Shown: positions 27,301-40,001, numbered from the stretch's first letter. The stretch is DNA of 64,000 bases from Alisma plantago-aquatica (GCA_963693085.1 OY856409.1:659910591-659974590), one strand, 5' to 3'. Notes: generated by a model not told the origin, from the sequence alone. Numbers and translations: made by a program.

Positions 27301-28318
27301 TGTCGCTCAACACACCCACAAGGAAGGGGTATCGCCCAACCCTAGGTCACCTTCTACCTCCAACACAAGGGAGCACAAACCCTAAAAAGCAAGGTATACA
27401 AGGAACCCTAAAACCCAAGAGAGGGATATCGGCCACTAAGGTATATAAGCAAGGTGCACAAGAAAGGAACTAAGCTAGTCTACTAACATGTAACAAGGTT
27501 AAAACTGGAGGTAATAGAGTTAGGGTTAGAAACTATGCAACCCGCCTTAAGCTCCAAGGTTGTCGGCCACCAAAGCTCCAAAGCACTCCAAGGTCCAAAG
27601 CTATCGTCCACCAGGCTGCTCCAGGAAGGTGTATCGGCCACCACTTCAGCTCCAAGGAAGTATATCGTCCAACACAAGCAAGATGGAGAGGGGTATCGTG
27701 CACCAAGGGTGGAGGGGAGACCAAAGGACCAAAGGAGACTAAGGCAAGGAGAAGAGCTACCTATATAGGAAGAAGGGGAGGAGAAACTAAGGTACAACCA
27801 TGCTATGTGTCGCCCACCCAAGGGACACATGTCCACCAATTCAAGCCACCTCTCATGCAAGCCATAAGGCACTTGTCCAAGATGTGCACCATGTGTCCAT
27901 CAACCAAGCCAAGCCATCTGGGCGACACAACAAGAACTACTGGGCGACACACCAAGCAACTGGGCAACACACCAAGCAATTGGGCGACACACCACCTGCC
28001 CTGGGAGACACAAGGCTCAAGCAAGCCCAAACAAGGAACTCCAAGGCCCAAACAAGCTCAACTCAGGCCCAAAGGACTCAAACAACAAGCCCGAGCCTTC
28101 CTCTTAACCCTAGAGGAAGCAAAGAGGAAAAACATCTCACAAGATGGCAAACTTGCCCACAAAACCCTAAACTTGGGTTATTTGCAAGTAGCCCCTCGAA
28201 CTCTCAACAAAGCACAACCAAACCCTAATCACCACTAAAGGTGATTAGCAAGCACCAAAGCACCAAGATCAAGCAAAACAAACAGGGTAAACCCTAAACG
28301 CAGGTCAGGGTCCTTACA
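24308..28318 (-). repeat. Right (5') LTR of the Tekay element
   Basis: Near-identical to the left LTR. The TATA palindrome CCTATATAGG is at 27760-27769. The upstream TGGGCGACAC cluster is at 27919-28013 and the downstream TATCGGCCA field at about 26715-27700. The (AG)n run at 26952-26979 is longer than in the left copy. As the 5' LTR it would supply the promoter for the polyprotein. Confidence 0.95.
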
Positions 28319-28323
28319 GTGGG

Positions 28324-30333
28324 TAATAGAGTAACCCTACCCATATGAACCCTAATTAGGATGAAGAAGGAATAAGAAAGATAAAAATGAGTTAGGTGAC
28401 CCATCATCCCATGCATGTGTTCATGAGAGCATGGCATTAATGAGAATAGTTTTAAGAAACATAAGCAACCTATGAACAACTCATTTTATGGATATAACTT
28501 TCTCAAACACAAGTGAAATACCTCTGTTGAATTAAAGAGCTTGGGGTGAAAGAAAGTCATTATGGGAATGAAGGGTGATCAAGATCGGAAAGGAAGATCA
28601 CCTCAGGCCAAGCCCAGAAAGGAAGGCCTATGGAAAAAACCAAGCCTGAGTGAGGGGAGGTTATGAAAATTCTCTACAGGGACTAAAACCCTTAGAGAGG
28701 GTTCCCCATAAAGAGGCTTCCCTAAAGAGAGGGCTCACCATGAGAGAAAAAGGATAAGGGTCAAGAAGTTGTAACTGAAAATGTACGTTCAAAAATATGA
28801 AACCCATAATTCAACTTTTAGGATGAGTGTCCTGACTTGGGGTGGGTCAACCCAAGAGTGGGAAAAGGACCTAAGGAGGGGGTTAACCCTAAGACTTTGG
28901 GGTTAGGTTGCAGCTAGATAGCCTAGCCTCCTCCTATGAATCAAGATGACACCCTAGGTTAGGACCTTCCATAGAAGAGTGAGATGATAAATCAATTGAA
29001 GAATTGAGGTAACCACGAATGTCACCTAAAGTATTAAGAATATAAAATATGAAAGCACATATATTGAGTATGATTCTGTGGACCCATGTATGCCATCTAT
29101 AAGGGACATGAGGAAGTCACTATGAAAGTGACTGATATTGTGGGACCAAGACCGGACAAAAAGTTCACCATGATCCCAATTAAGGGGCATAAAGTAAACT
29201 ATGTGTGCCCTAAGAGATGAAGGAAATTCGGTGAAAGACTTTTAAAGCATATAATGTGCTTAGATATCATTAGAGAAAACTCAAGTAAAATGTGTAATGA
29301 AATAAAATGGGGGTGATGACATAAAATGTGTAATAAATCTTAGATATCATTAGAGAAACCCATTAGGTAGGGTAGAGCCCTAAGTCACTCTTGAGGTCAA
29401 GTAGCGAGTATTAAAGGTGCATAAGACCGATGAGATTAAGATATGAATGTGCCATGAATGTATAATACCTTTGGTCAGGAGGGAACAACTATGTTTGCAT
29501 GAGACCCATGACTCAAGAGATTGGACATCTTCATGAGTTCATGAGGTCCAAGGGGTGAATGTGAGAGGCACTCCCTAGATGCATAAGAATGATATCACTC
29601 CAAAAGTACATGTACCCCTAGAAACCCTGAGGAAATGGCTAAGACTCATAATACATGAGTTGTAAATATAAAAGATACAAGAAGTCATGAAATAATGAAG
29701 GATTTGTGCACAAACTCAAGAGTGAGGAAGGCACTTGAATTCATGAAATATAAGAATATTGGGAACTAAAAAGTATGGTTTAGAGTCATGTTAAGAATGA
29801 TTCATCTGCAAATATGAAATTTTGAGATAACTTGTGGATACACTATCTCTGTTCTTGTAATGGGATGAAATTTGTATTTGGGATGTAGTCAAGTGCTTAT
29901 TTCATCCCATTATGAGGGAGAGAGATTAGGTAAACACATTTAATGCTTAATATTGACATATGAGAACGAATGCCTTAAGTTGAACTTAATGATATGATCT
30001 ACGGTTGGAGGTGTTACCGCACCCTTATGTGGAAATAAATGAATAGTAGATTGGAACCTTGGTGAAAGGTAACCACCAAATGGAAAATGAAAACCCAAGT
30101 GAAAATGAAATGGCTAAGTGGTGATGTTATCAAATGAGTATGAATGTGGAAATATCTTGAACTGAACTGGGTATCAAACTTAGTCATAATATGAGTATGC
30201 ATATCAACAAAAATGATTAAAGATAATCTAAGTAGGGTTGCTAACCCTAAGTTGTGAAATTAAGTTGAGTTATCATTCACCTAATCTTACTAGGTTGGAA
30301 TTTTGGGGAAAATTCCTTTTAAGGATGGCTGAA
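28324..30333 (+). other. Interior of element Y, right part, up to the 3' LTR
   Basis: No coding sequence is visible in 2 kb. About 28531-28765 is homologous, inverted, to 3970-4205 inside the X LTR, with the repeated core AAGCCC.GAAAGGAAG. At about 30296-30333 the sequence AATTTTGGGGAAAATTCC, then TTAAGGATGGCTGAA, resembles the last codons of a Tekay polyprotein followed by its polypurine tract. The rest resembles nothing I recognise. Confidence 0.6.
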
Positions 30334-30751
30334 TGTTATATCCTCAAATTTTAGTAAATTTGAAATACATAAATATATGCCATCAATTGATAAGAAAACT
30401 CTCCAATGATATTATTGATAGAACAATAATGTTACTTATGAGACTATTTGCTTTGAAAATATGTCCTTGGGGAACAAGACAAAGTAATAAGATATTTTTT
30501 GTACAAATTAAGATTAATGGCTATATGAATTATTGGATAATAGAAATGTGAGGTGATATGCAAGTTTCCAAAAGAAAATAAGTGATGTGATGTTGTAGAT
30601 AATTAAAAGAGAAATTATCTAGCCAGTTTGGCAACACATGTTTTGAAACATCAATTAGTATTATTTTGATCTAGATTTTGGTATACTTAAAAATAATAAG
30701 GAAAGGAGGAGAATTTTAGAAATTGGGAGAAAAAGGATATTCCATGGTATA
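30334..30751 (+). repeat. 3' LTR of element Y, first fragment
   Basis: Starts TGTTATATCCTC and matches the 5' LTR from 5669 to about 6085. It is cut by solo LTR S; GTATA at 30747-30751 is the left target-site copy of S. Confidence 0.88.
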
Positions 30752-31414
30752 TGTAAGGCCCCTGAACTTGCTTAATGAGTTGAATAAGATTAATTACCAT
30801 AATTGAATTCTTATAACCCTAATATAACCTTTTGATATGTTTTGAAATCAAATACAAGCTGAAGTTTCAAATTTGGTCCAATTTGGACACTATTTGAGCA
30901 AGTTATGCAATTTTCTATACATTTTGGACTTTCTACAATTTACCCAATTGAGTGGTTTATTTGCAATTTGTCACATACATTATGTTCCTTATATGTTATA
31001 TTATCATTCTTGAGTGTTTTGAGCCATGGGGCTCCTAGTTGAGCCATGTTTTGAAGGTGTTTTCCTCAAGGGTATATTAGGGTTTACCCCTTCATGGATG
31101 AGCTACCTTTAGTAGCTATCAACTAATCAATTATGTGATTGGCTGGGAAATTCGACAAAGGAAAGCTAAGCAGCTCTATATGGATGGTGGGGGAGCTTCT
31201 TGTGTGTGTGCTTGTATATTCTTAATAGTTTAAGGCCATAGACACATTGGGAAGCTACTTTTACACCTCATGCTTGCTTCCATCCTTATCCATGGGCTAT
31301 ATTTACCTCTTCCTTACCCAAGTACAAAACTATGCTTGCTTTCTCTTTCCTCTAACCTAGAGCAACGATTCCACTCTATTTTTCTGTGTAACTAAGTGCT
31401 CTAAGGTATAAGAT

Positions 31415-32824
31415 TGAAAAACCACTAGAGGGGGTGAATAGGGTTTTATAAATTTTTTAATAATAATCAAGCTCAAACAACCACAATTGAGATAATAAGG
31501 AGACAAGGTGTTTTAGAGTGGTTCCACCTTTAGCAAAAACTAAAGGAGTCATTCCACTACCCAATTGTTTCCAATTGGGATTTTGAAAGTATTTAATTTT
31601 ATTACCTTGCAAGGATGTTACATAAAATTACAACACTTTCACCACCCTTTGGACAACCTTCACCTTGAAGTAGTCTCACCAACCTTGAAGCAGCCTTCCT
31701 TGAAGTAACTTCAAGCTCCCCCTTGAAGTAGCCTTCCTCTTAAAGTAGCTTCCCATTGAGACAGCCTTCTTGAAGTAGTCCAAAGTCCTCCTTCTCCACC
31801 AAGAAGATCAAACCCTCTCCAATCCACAGCCTCCAACCCTAGTATTAGCAAGGAGAGTACAAGAAATAAGAAAGAATAAGAAGGAAAATGGAAATTACAA
31901 TTACCGTTGTAGCACAAGGCTTGATTTCCTATATCAAGCATTTTCAGCTCCTAACCAATGTATATGAAAGTGTAAGTGTTGTGGGTAGGAGATGCTAGCC
32001 TATAGGACATGAAATTGTAGCAATGGGAAGGATTTGCAAATGCTAGAGTTTCTCAATTGCTCACAAGAGATGATTGCCAATTGCAAGTGTATGCTCAAGT
32101 AGTGCACAAGTGTGTATTGGGTGTCCTAAGGCATGTTCTATTTATAGGAATGGCCTATGAGTGCTTAAGGACGTTCTAGACACTTTCTAGGGGGTTCTTA
32201 GTGCTTAACTAGCCGTTAGGTATCCACTAATTGCTTTAGCAACAACTAGTTAATTAATCCTAAAAAGTGCAGACAGAGACAGTCTCGGTCGAGGAATTGT
32301 CGACCGAGAGCCCAGTCGGTCGAGATCTTTGTCGACTGAGGGACAGTCCGGAGCAAGTGTGTATAACGTTTGATTCCAACTCCCAACTACCTTGTATGTT
32401 GTATCTAACGGCTACTTGGGTCATTCTCAGTCCAGGAGATTGTCGACCGAGAGTGTCTCGGTCGAGAAGTTTGTCGACCGAGAATGACTCTGTTTCAATG
32501 TTTTAAACTATTTACTAAGTGTGTGTATCAGTGTGCAGTTGTGACACTATTGTAGGGGATGACCTATCTAAGTGTTGTGATTTGCTAGGGAAGATCTAAA
32601 TGCTTGATTTACATGATATCTAAGTACTTGTACATTATATACTTGTACAAGTTTTTACATTTGATTACAATCATGAAATTACGACATTTTGAGCATATAG
32701 ATCTTCCAAGGGTTTGTCATCCACCTGATTCCTACAACACTCAAGTAGCACATTAGATCCACAAGAATGAAATGTTTGTCATTATCAAAACAAAGGGATT
32801 TAAATGATGTCCATTTAGCCAACA
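31415..32824 (-). repeat. Left (3') LTR of the copia element
   Basis: The plus-strand edges are TGAAAAACCACTAG and TTTAGCCAACA. The TATA box reads TATAAATA on the minus strand (32139-32146). Hairpin-forming units built from CTCGGTCGA, a short loop and TCGACCGAG lie at about 32281-32340 and 32440-32490, upstream of the TATA box in the direction of transcription. Confidence 0.95.
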
Positions 32825-32838
32825 ATCTCCCCCTTTTT
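32825..32838 (-). promoter_or_regulatory. Polypurine tract of the copia element
   Basis: The minus strand reads AAAAAGGGGGAGAT, directly before the 3' LTR start TGTTGG. It would prime plus-strand DNA synthesis and confirms the minus orientation. Confidence 0.92.
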
Positions 32839-33232
32839 GAAGATGACAAACATTTCCAAGATATAAATCAAACAGTCTTAAAATGAGTTGAGTTTCATAC
32901 CTGAGATTTACCTTGTGAATTCCTTCTCTTGTTTATGGAATGTGTGCTTATTATTCCCAAAGAAGTATGGAACATAAAATCCAATTCTTAGGGAATATAG
33001 TAACTTTTAATGTAAAGCCAAGAGATTATGAGACTCATATTGAGTATTTTAAGAGTTACAACTATTTAATATTTACATTGTTTATCCCCCTTTGTCATTT
33101 CAAAAAGATATCCGTTAAAATCAAGTGTTAAAAAACTCCCCCTTAATTTGTTCTCCCCTTAAAAAGATAACCATCAAATCAAAAAGATGTCCATTTAAAT
33201 CCAAAATGTAAGAAGTAGAAAAATCAACCGAT

Positions 33233-36200
33233 TTAAGAAGCACAAATGTCAAAGAAAACATCTTCTAAGGGAGTAATGAGTAGTTGCTTCCTTATTTTAT
33301 TGAATTGATCTAATGGAAGCGGTTTTGTGAAAATATTAGCCAATTGATCTTCCATATCAACATGATGAAGGGATACATGATTTTTAGAGATATGATCCCT
33401 TAGAAAATGATGACGGATTTCAATATGTTTGGCACGGTTGTGTAAAATAGGATTATGTGCTAAGTTTATAGCGCTTGTATTGTCACAAAAGATAGGTGTG
33501 GATGAAAAAGTAAAGCCATAATCATTTAAAACTTGTTGCATATAAAGCACTTGAGCACAACAAGATCTGGCTGGCATTTATTTAGCTTCAGTTGTAGAGA
33601 GGGCAACCATGTTTTGTTTCTTGCTATACCAAGATACTAAGGCTCTTCCTAACAAGAAACAACTTCCGCTGTGCTCTTTTGATCAATTTGACAACCAGCA
33701 TAATTAGCATCGGTATAAGCTTTGAAGTCTAAAGATTGTCCTTTAGGATACCATAGACCATAACTTGTAGTGCCGGCTAAATATCTTAAAATCCGTTTGA
33801 CGGCTTGAAAATGAGTTTGCATAGGTTGTGATTGAAATCGAGCACAAAGACCAATAGAAAACATGATGTCCGGTCTAGAAGTGGTTAAGGAAAGCAAGCT
33901 ACCAATTATAGCCCTATATAAGGAATCATAAATAGGTTCCCCAATTTCATCATTATCAATTTTAGTAGAGGTAGCCATTGGAGTGGTAGCATGTTTGCAA
34001 TGGTCCATCCAGAAACATTTTAAAAGTTCATTGGTATACTTTTCTTGGCTTATAAAAATCCCAGCGGGCGTTTGCTTTATTTGAAAACCAAGAAAGAAAG
34101 TCAGTTCTCCCATGAGACTCATTTCAAATTCCTGTTGCATAATAGCACTAAATTGTTTGCATAAAGATTCATTTAATGAACCAAAGATAATATCATCAAC
34201 ATAAATTTGAACAACTAAAAAGTCAGATTCGTATGTTTTGAAAAATAAAGTAGAATCTAAATTTCCAATAAAGAAATTGTTATCAAAGAGATAGTTTTTT
34301 AGCCTTTCATACCAATTTCTAGGTGCTTGTTTTAAACTATAAAGTGCTTTCTTAAGTTTGTATACATAGTCACCTTTTTCCGGTAGTTCAAAACCAGGTG
34401 GTTGGGTAACATATACCTCCTCTTGTATTATTCCATTTAAAAATGCACTTTTGACATCCATTTGGAATCGTTTGATGTTTTGTGGGCAGCTATAGCTAGT
34501 AACATTCTAATGGCTTCAAGTCTTGCCACTGGTGCATAAGTTTCATCAAAGTCTATTCCTTCTTGTTGATTATACCCTTGTGCTACCAACCTAGCTTTAT
34601 TTCTTACTACTTCCCCGACTTCATTTAACTTATTCCTAAAAACCCACATAGTTCCAATAATAGTCTTATTTTTCGATTTAGGAACTAAGTCCCATACATC
34701 ATTTTTAGTGAATTGGTTTAATTATTCTTGCATTTCCATTATCCAATAGTCATCTTTTAGAGCTTCAGTCACCTTCTTAGGTTCAATTATAGATACAAAT
34801 GCCATATTTGCAACATCTCTAACAGTTGAACGAGTTTTTACTTTATCATTAGGATCTCCAATGATTAGTTCTTGAGGGTGATCCTTAATGAGTCTAGGAG
34901 TGGGTTGTTGTGTCTCAACTTGTTAATCATTTGTATCATTTTGATCATCTTTAGTTGATATGGTTAGATTTTCTACTTGATGAGTAATATCAACTATATC
35001 ATGATTTTCAATTTTTAGTTCTTCATGAAAAGTAATGTGAATAGATTCCTCAACTTTTCTAGAGATGATGTTGTAAACTCTAAATGCTTTACTACAGGTT
35101 GAATATCCCAAGAAAAAGGCTTTTTGTGATTTAGAGTCAAACTTTTCTCTATCATCTTTTGTGTTCAAGATATAGCAAGTTGAGCCGAAAGTATGAAAGT
35201 AGTCAACCCTTGGTTTCTTAGTATGCATGATTTCATATGGTGTTTTCTTCAAATAAGAGTGTACAGTTACTCTATTTAGCACATAACAAGTTGTGTTTAC
35301 TGCTTCAGCCCAAAATGTTTTAGGTGTATTATGTTCAAGCATCATAGTCCTCGTCATTTCTTGCAATGACCGATTTTTCCTTTCAACTATGCCATTTTGT
35401 TGTGGAGTGTGTGGAGTAGAAAAATTGTGAGTGTAGCCTTGAGATATGCAAAATTCTTCAAATAGATGATTCTCAAATTTTCCACCATTATCACTCCTAA
35501 TTATGCATATTTTGTTTTGTAATTGATTTTCAATCTTTGAACAAAATTGTATATAAATTGAATAGTATCATCTTTATTTGCAAGAAAATGTACCCATGTA
35601 TATCTACTGTAATCATCAACAATAACAAAACAATATCTTTTCCCACCAATAGATTGTGTCCTCATAGGTCTGAACAAATCCATATGAATAAGTTCTAATG
35701 ATCTATGGGTGCTAAGCATGTTTTTGGGTTTAAAAGAAGTTTTAGTTTGTTTACCCAAAGTACATGGTTCGCAATTTTTAGATTGATTAAAAGATAACTT
35801 AGGAAAACCACAAACAAGATCATATTTAACTACCTTTTTTATAACATATGAACTACCATGACCTAATTTTCTATGCCATAGTTGTAAAGAATTTTCTTTT
35901 GCAAGTAAGCATTTTCCAACTACAGATTGCATAGAGTTAGGTCTAAGGATATATAGATTTCCAACTCTTTTTCCTTCATAAACAACATTTGCAGTATTTT
36001 CTATTAGTAACTTGCAACAATTTTTGTTGAATAAAACATCATATCCACTATCACATAATTGAGTGACACTTATCAAATTATGGTGCAAACCATCAACAAG
36101 TAAAACATTCTTTATTTCAAGGTTTGTACCAATATTACCTATTCCAACAATTTTACCTTTACCATTGTCTCCAAAAGTGATTGTTCCACTTTTCTTTTCC

Positions 36201-36325
36201 TCAAAGGTTTGAAATGCATCCTTGTTCCCGATCATGTGTTTGGAACATCCACTATCAACTACCCAATCCTGCAATAAAATATAGGTTTTGGTACCCATGT
36301 GATGGTCCATTATGGTTAGGTACAT
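33233..36325 (-). pseudogene. Copia pol: protease, integrase, RT and RNase H, frameshifted
   Basis: Protease: WVVDSGCSKHM (about 36240). Integrase: the zinc-binding part with LWHRKLGH and CEPCTLGKQ, core LIHMDLFRPM (family LFGPM, so one unusual Arg), RSDNGGKFEN and [40 protein letters not shown] and YVDDIIFGS (about 34190). RNase H: CDNTSAINLAHNPILHNR and HHFLRDHI. Frameshifts are seen near 35515 (end of the first integrase part), near 34480 (just before MDVKSAF) and between 33650 and 33580, with a stop before MPARSCC. All domains are present, so this was a complete pol. It cannot now give one protein. Confidence 0.93.
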
Positions 36326-36339
36326 TTAATACCAAACTG

Positions 36340-36720
36340 AACATGTTTTAACAAAGTAAACTGAACTGAACTTCATTCGGTCGACAAATAGTTCGACCGA
36401 CAGATGTCTCGGTCGACTAATTTGTCGATCGAGAAAGTTGCTGTTTTATAGGTTAAAATTGAACAAAAATATAAATCCACTTGGTCGACTATTTCTCGAC
36501 CGATTTTTGCTCCGATCGACAATTCTTCGACCGGAATAGTTGTTGTTTTCACTATAAATTTTGTTGTAGATTTTGATTTGTCACAGGCATTCTCTCGGTC
36601 GAATATTTTCTCGACCGAGCATGTCTCAGTCGAACTGTTTGTTGACTGAGAATGTTTCTGTTTGTTTCAGTAATTTGTTTGTATCAGTTTTGAATTTAAA
36701 GTAATGCATGAAGCTATTTA
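36340..36720 (-). repeat. Hairpin-motif island between copia gag and pol
   Basis: Repeated units of the form CTCGGTCGA, about 7 AT-rich bases, TCGACCGAG (degenerate in places) cover about 36375-36655. The same unit occurs in both LTRs of this element. No continuous reading frame links the gag end (stop at 36796-36798) to protease, so this is a non-coding spacer of about 400-450 bases where copia elements usually read straight through. Confidence 0.75.
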
Positions 36721-36795
36721 TTTAGTTGAGATAAGATATTTAGATGTTCAAAAGAAGTGTTAGATCATATCCCAACTAAATTTCATTCAAATCTT

Positions 36796-38538
36796 CTAAG
36801 TTTGAGGTTTGGGAATCCAAACTAATTTAGAATCCTTCTTCTTATAAGGGCATGAAAAAGAGTAATGTCCTAGACGCAAGCAATAATGATAGCAAATAGA
36901 ATCAATTTCATTTCTCTTTCTAGGAGATGTGTTCTTGGGTACAAACATGATCTTAGTCTTAGATGCTTGGGTTCTCCTAGGTTTAGGTTGATAGGATCTT
37001 TCTTTTGAAACATATCCTAAACCTCTTCTTCCATTGTAACTAGAAGAATATTTCAGAATATTATCAAGAACACCATTACCCCTTAAACCATTAATCTCTC
37101 TTTATAATTTAGCAATCTCATCCATCTTCTTATTGATATCTAACCTTGCTTGATCTAGATCAGATAATAAAGAGTTTTTTTCCTTAACAATAGCATCATA
37201 ATCTAGATGATTACATATAATAGGTTGAGTCTGAAAATCATTCAGTTTTGCAAGCAAATCAACCTTTTCTTGAGAAAGAAGATCATGATTTGTTTCTAAA
37301 GTGAGCAGCTTCATATTGCAATCATTTAAAGATGATTTCAAAGTCAAATTTTTAGAAGCAATATTGTCTTTTTCAAAATAAAGATTATTCAATCTAGTAT
37401 ATAGATCCTCATTAGTTCTAGTAAACTTCTTTAGTTTCTTTTTGCAATCAACATATTTGTCATGAGTATTTTGTAGACTAGCAATTAGATCTTCTTTTGT
37501 CAAATCAAGAAGGCTTACCTCTTGAGAATCATCACTATCATCTTCTTTAGCCATGAGACACTCCACATTCTCTTCTCCACTTTCACTATCACTTGACTCA
37601 TCCCATGCAGCTTTGTATGCTTTTTCTCCCTTCTTCTTGGATGAGCTTTTCTTTCCTTTCTTTTCTTTAGGACATTCATTTTTGAGATGTCCCTTCTTTC
37701 CACATTCAAAACACCTAGGAGGGGAAGAATAAGAACCAACAACTTTGTTAGATCTAAATCTTCTATATTTCTTACCATTAATAATTAGAGCCTCTTCTCC
37801 TTCTCCATCACTTGTTTCATCACTTTCTTGTGTGATGATCTTTGAAGCTTTTAAGGCCATGTATTTCTTTATTCCTTGTTGAAGTTCACACTCTCGTCTT
37901 TCTTCTTCCTCCAAGGTTGCCTCATGTGCTTCTAAGTTGCCAATGAGTTGCTCCATCCTTAGTCAGGTGAGATCATTTGCTTCTTCAATAGCAGTCACCT
38001 TGGGCTTGTACTTGGGAGGAAGAGACCTAAGGATTTTTGATACTTGATCTTCTTCACTGATCACTTTACCTAAAGCATTTAAACCATTTATAATAGAAGA
38101 AAATTTTGCATACATCTCACTAATAGACTCATTTTGATCCATACAAAACTGTTCAAATTTTTGCTTAAGCATTCTGATTTTAGAATTCTTAACTTGAACG
38201 GGTTCTTCATAGGTTATGGAGATTCTATGCCATATTTCATATGTTGTTTCACAATTTGATATTCTATTGAATTCACCAACTGAAATTGAACAATAGAGTA
38301 TACTTATAGCTTTTGCATTCATTTGGGCAGATCTTACCGTATTAGCATCCCAATTTGCATACTCTACTTGAGGAAATTCATATGGATTTGATACCATCCT
38401 CCATAAATCCCAGCTAATTCCATAGAAGTAGAATTGGATCCTCCTTTTCCAGTAGGTGTATTTGGTGTCATCAAAAGGTGGAGGTCTAGCCACGAGTGTC
38501 CCTTCCAAGTTGAGGTTGTTGAGTACTCCGTCACCCAT
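36796..38538 (-). pseudogene. Copia gag with two zinc knuckles and two in-frame stops
   Basis: The frame opens at ATG 38538 (MGDGVLNNLNLEG...PPFDDTKYTYWKRRIQFYF), typical of copia gag. A knuckle CFECGKKGHLKNEC lies near 37700. A coiled-coil-like, Lys/Asp/Leu-rich part follows (about 37550-37110). A second Cys/His cluster, CYHYCLRLGHYSFSC, has three residues between the first two Cys instead of two. In-frame stops lie at 37963-37965 (TGA, probably from an Arg CGA) and 37102-37104 (TAA). The frame ends at a TAG at 36796-36798 after VWIPKPQT. No frameshift is seen, so decay is by point mutation. Confidence 0.88.
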
Positions 38539-38572
38539 TCTTCAAGACTTTGTTAGAGTTCCTTGAAGCCCT

Positions 38573-38584
38573 ACTCTGATACCA
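38573..38584 (-). promoter_or_regulatory. Primer-binding site of the copia element
   Basis: The minus strand reads TGGTATCAGAGT, two bases inside the right LTR, matching initiator tRNA-Met except for the last base. Confidence 0.93.
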
Positions 38585-38586
38585 AA

Positions 38587-40001
38587 TGAAAAACCACTAG
38601 AGGGGGGTGAATAGGGTTTTATAATTTTTTTAATAATAACTAAGCTCAAACAACCTCAATTGAGATAATAAGAAGGAGGCAAGGCATTTTAGAGTGGTTC
38701 CACCTTTAGCAAAAACTAAAGGAGTCAGTCCACTACCCAATTGTTTCCAATTGGGATTTTGAAAGTATTTAATTTTATTACCTCGCAAGGATGTTACATA
38801 AAATTACAAAACTTTCACCACCCTTTGGACAGCCTTCACCTTGAAGTAGTCTCACTAACCTTGAAGCAGCCTTCCTTGAAGTAACTTCAAGCTCCCCCTT
38901 GAAGTAGCCTTCCTCTTGAAGTAGCTTCCCGTTGAGACAACCTTTTTGAAGTAGTCCAAAGTCCTCCTTCTCCACCGAGAAGATCAAACCTTCTCCAATC
39001 CGCAGCCTCCAACCCTAGGAGTAGCAAGGAGAGTACAAGCAATAAGAAAGAACAAGAAGGAAAATGGAAATTACAATTACCATTGTATCACAAGGCTTGA
39101 TTTCCTATATCAAGCGTTTTGATCTCCTAACCAATGTATATGAAAGTGTAAGTGTTGTGGGTAGGAGATGCTAGCCTATAGGACACAAAATTGTAGTAAT
39201 GGGAAGGATTTGCAAATGCTAGAGTTGCTCAATTTCTCACAAGAGATGATTGCCAATTGCAAGTAGTATGCTCAAGTATTGCACAAGTGTGTTTTGGGTG
39301 TCCTAAGGCATGTCCTATTTATAGGAATGGCTTATGAGTGCTTAAGGACGTTCTAAACACTTTCTAGGGGGTTCTTAGTGCTTAAATAGCCGTTAGGTAT
39401 CCACTAATTGCTTTAGCAACAACTAGTTAATTAATCCTAAAAAGTGTATACAGAGATAGTCTCGATCGAGGAATTGTCAACCGAGAGCCCAGTCGGTCGA
39501 GATCTTTGTCGACCGAGGGACAGTCTGGAGCAAGTGTGTATAACGTTTGATTCCAACTCCCAACTACCTTGTCTGTTGTGTCTAACGGCTACTTGGGTCA
39601 TTCTCAGTCGAGGAGATTGTCGACCGAGAGTGTCTCGGTCGAGAAGTTTGTCGACCGAGAATGACTCTATTTCAATGTTTTAAACTATTTACTAAGTGTG
39701 TGTATCAGTGTGCAGTTGTGACACTATTGTAGGGGATGACCTATCTAAGTGTTGTGATTTTCTAGGGAAGATCTAGACACTTGATCTACATGATATCTAA
39801 GTACTTGTATATTATATACTTGTACAAGTTTTTATATTTGATTACAATCATGAAATTAAGACATTTTGAGCATATAGATCTTCCAAGGGTTTGTCATCCA
39901 CCTAATTCTTGCAACACTCAAGTAGCACATTAGATCCACAAGAATGAAATGTTTGTCATTATCAAAACAAAGGGATTTAAATGATGTCCATTTATCCAAC
40001 A
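38587..40001 (-). repeat. Right (5') LTR of the copia element
   Basis: Same edges as the left copy. The TATA box TATAAATA is at 39316-39323. Hairpin units lie at about 39458-39520 and 39605-39662, about 130-340 bases upstream of the TATA box. Several arms carry substitutions not shared with the left copy. The 79-codon open frame crossing these units in both LTRs is on the opposite strand and is a by-product of the repeat. Confidence 0.95.

Larger units (their letters stand above)
15473..28318 (-). mobile_element. Tekay/Del-type Ty3/gypsy retrotransposon (chromovirus), complete structure
   Basis: Flanked by GTGGG on both sides (15468-15472, 28319-28323). LTRs of 4002 and 4011 bases with TG...CA ends, a PBS at 24291-24302, and one gag-pol frame between. 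Long LTRs, a single polyprotein and a C-terminal chromodomain-like tail fit the Tekay/Del clade. By eye the LTRs differ at about 1-2% of sites plus a few indels such as a longer (AG)n in the right copy, so insertion is fairly recent. It sits in the interior of Y next to LINE A. It is not autonomous now because of two stops in pol. Confidence 0.96.
31415..40001 (-). mobile_element. Ty1/copia retrotransposon, complete structure, decayed coding
   Basis: LTRs of 1410 and 1415 bases, target-site copies AAGAT (31410-31414) and AAGAC (40002-40006), a PBS and a strong polypurine tract. The order protease-integrase-RT-RNase H defines copia. By eye the LTRs differ by a few percent, and the coding part has stops and frameshifts, so it is older than Z and Tekay. 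It sits inside solo LTR S. Confidence 0.95.

Noticed and set aside
32267..32506. 79-codon frame present in both copia LTRs (also 39444-39683)
   Set aside because: Its presence twice is due to LTR duplication; it is antisense to the element and crosses the hairpin units.
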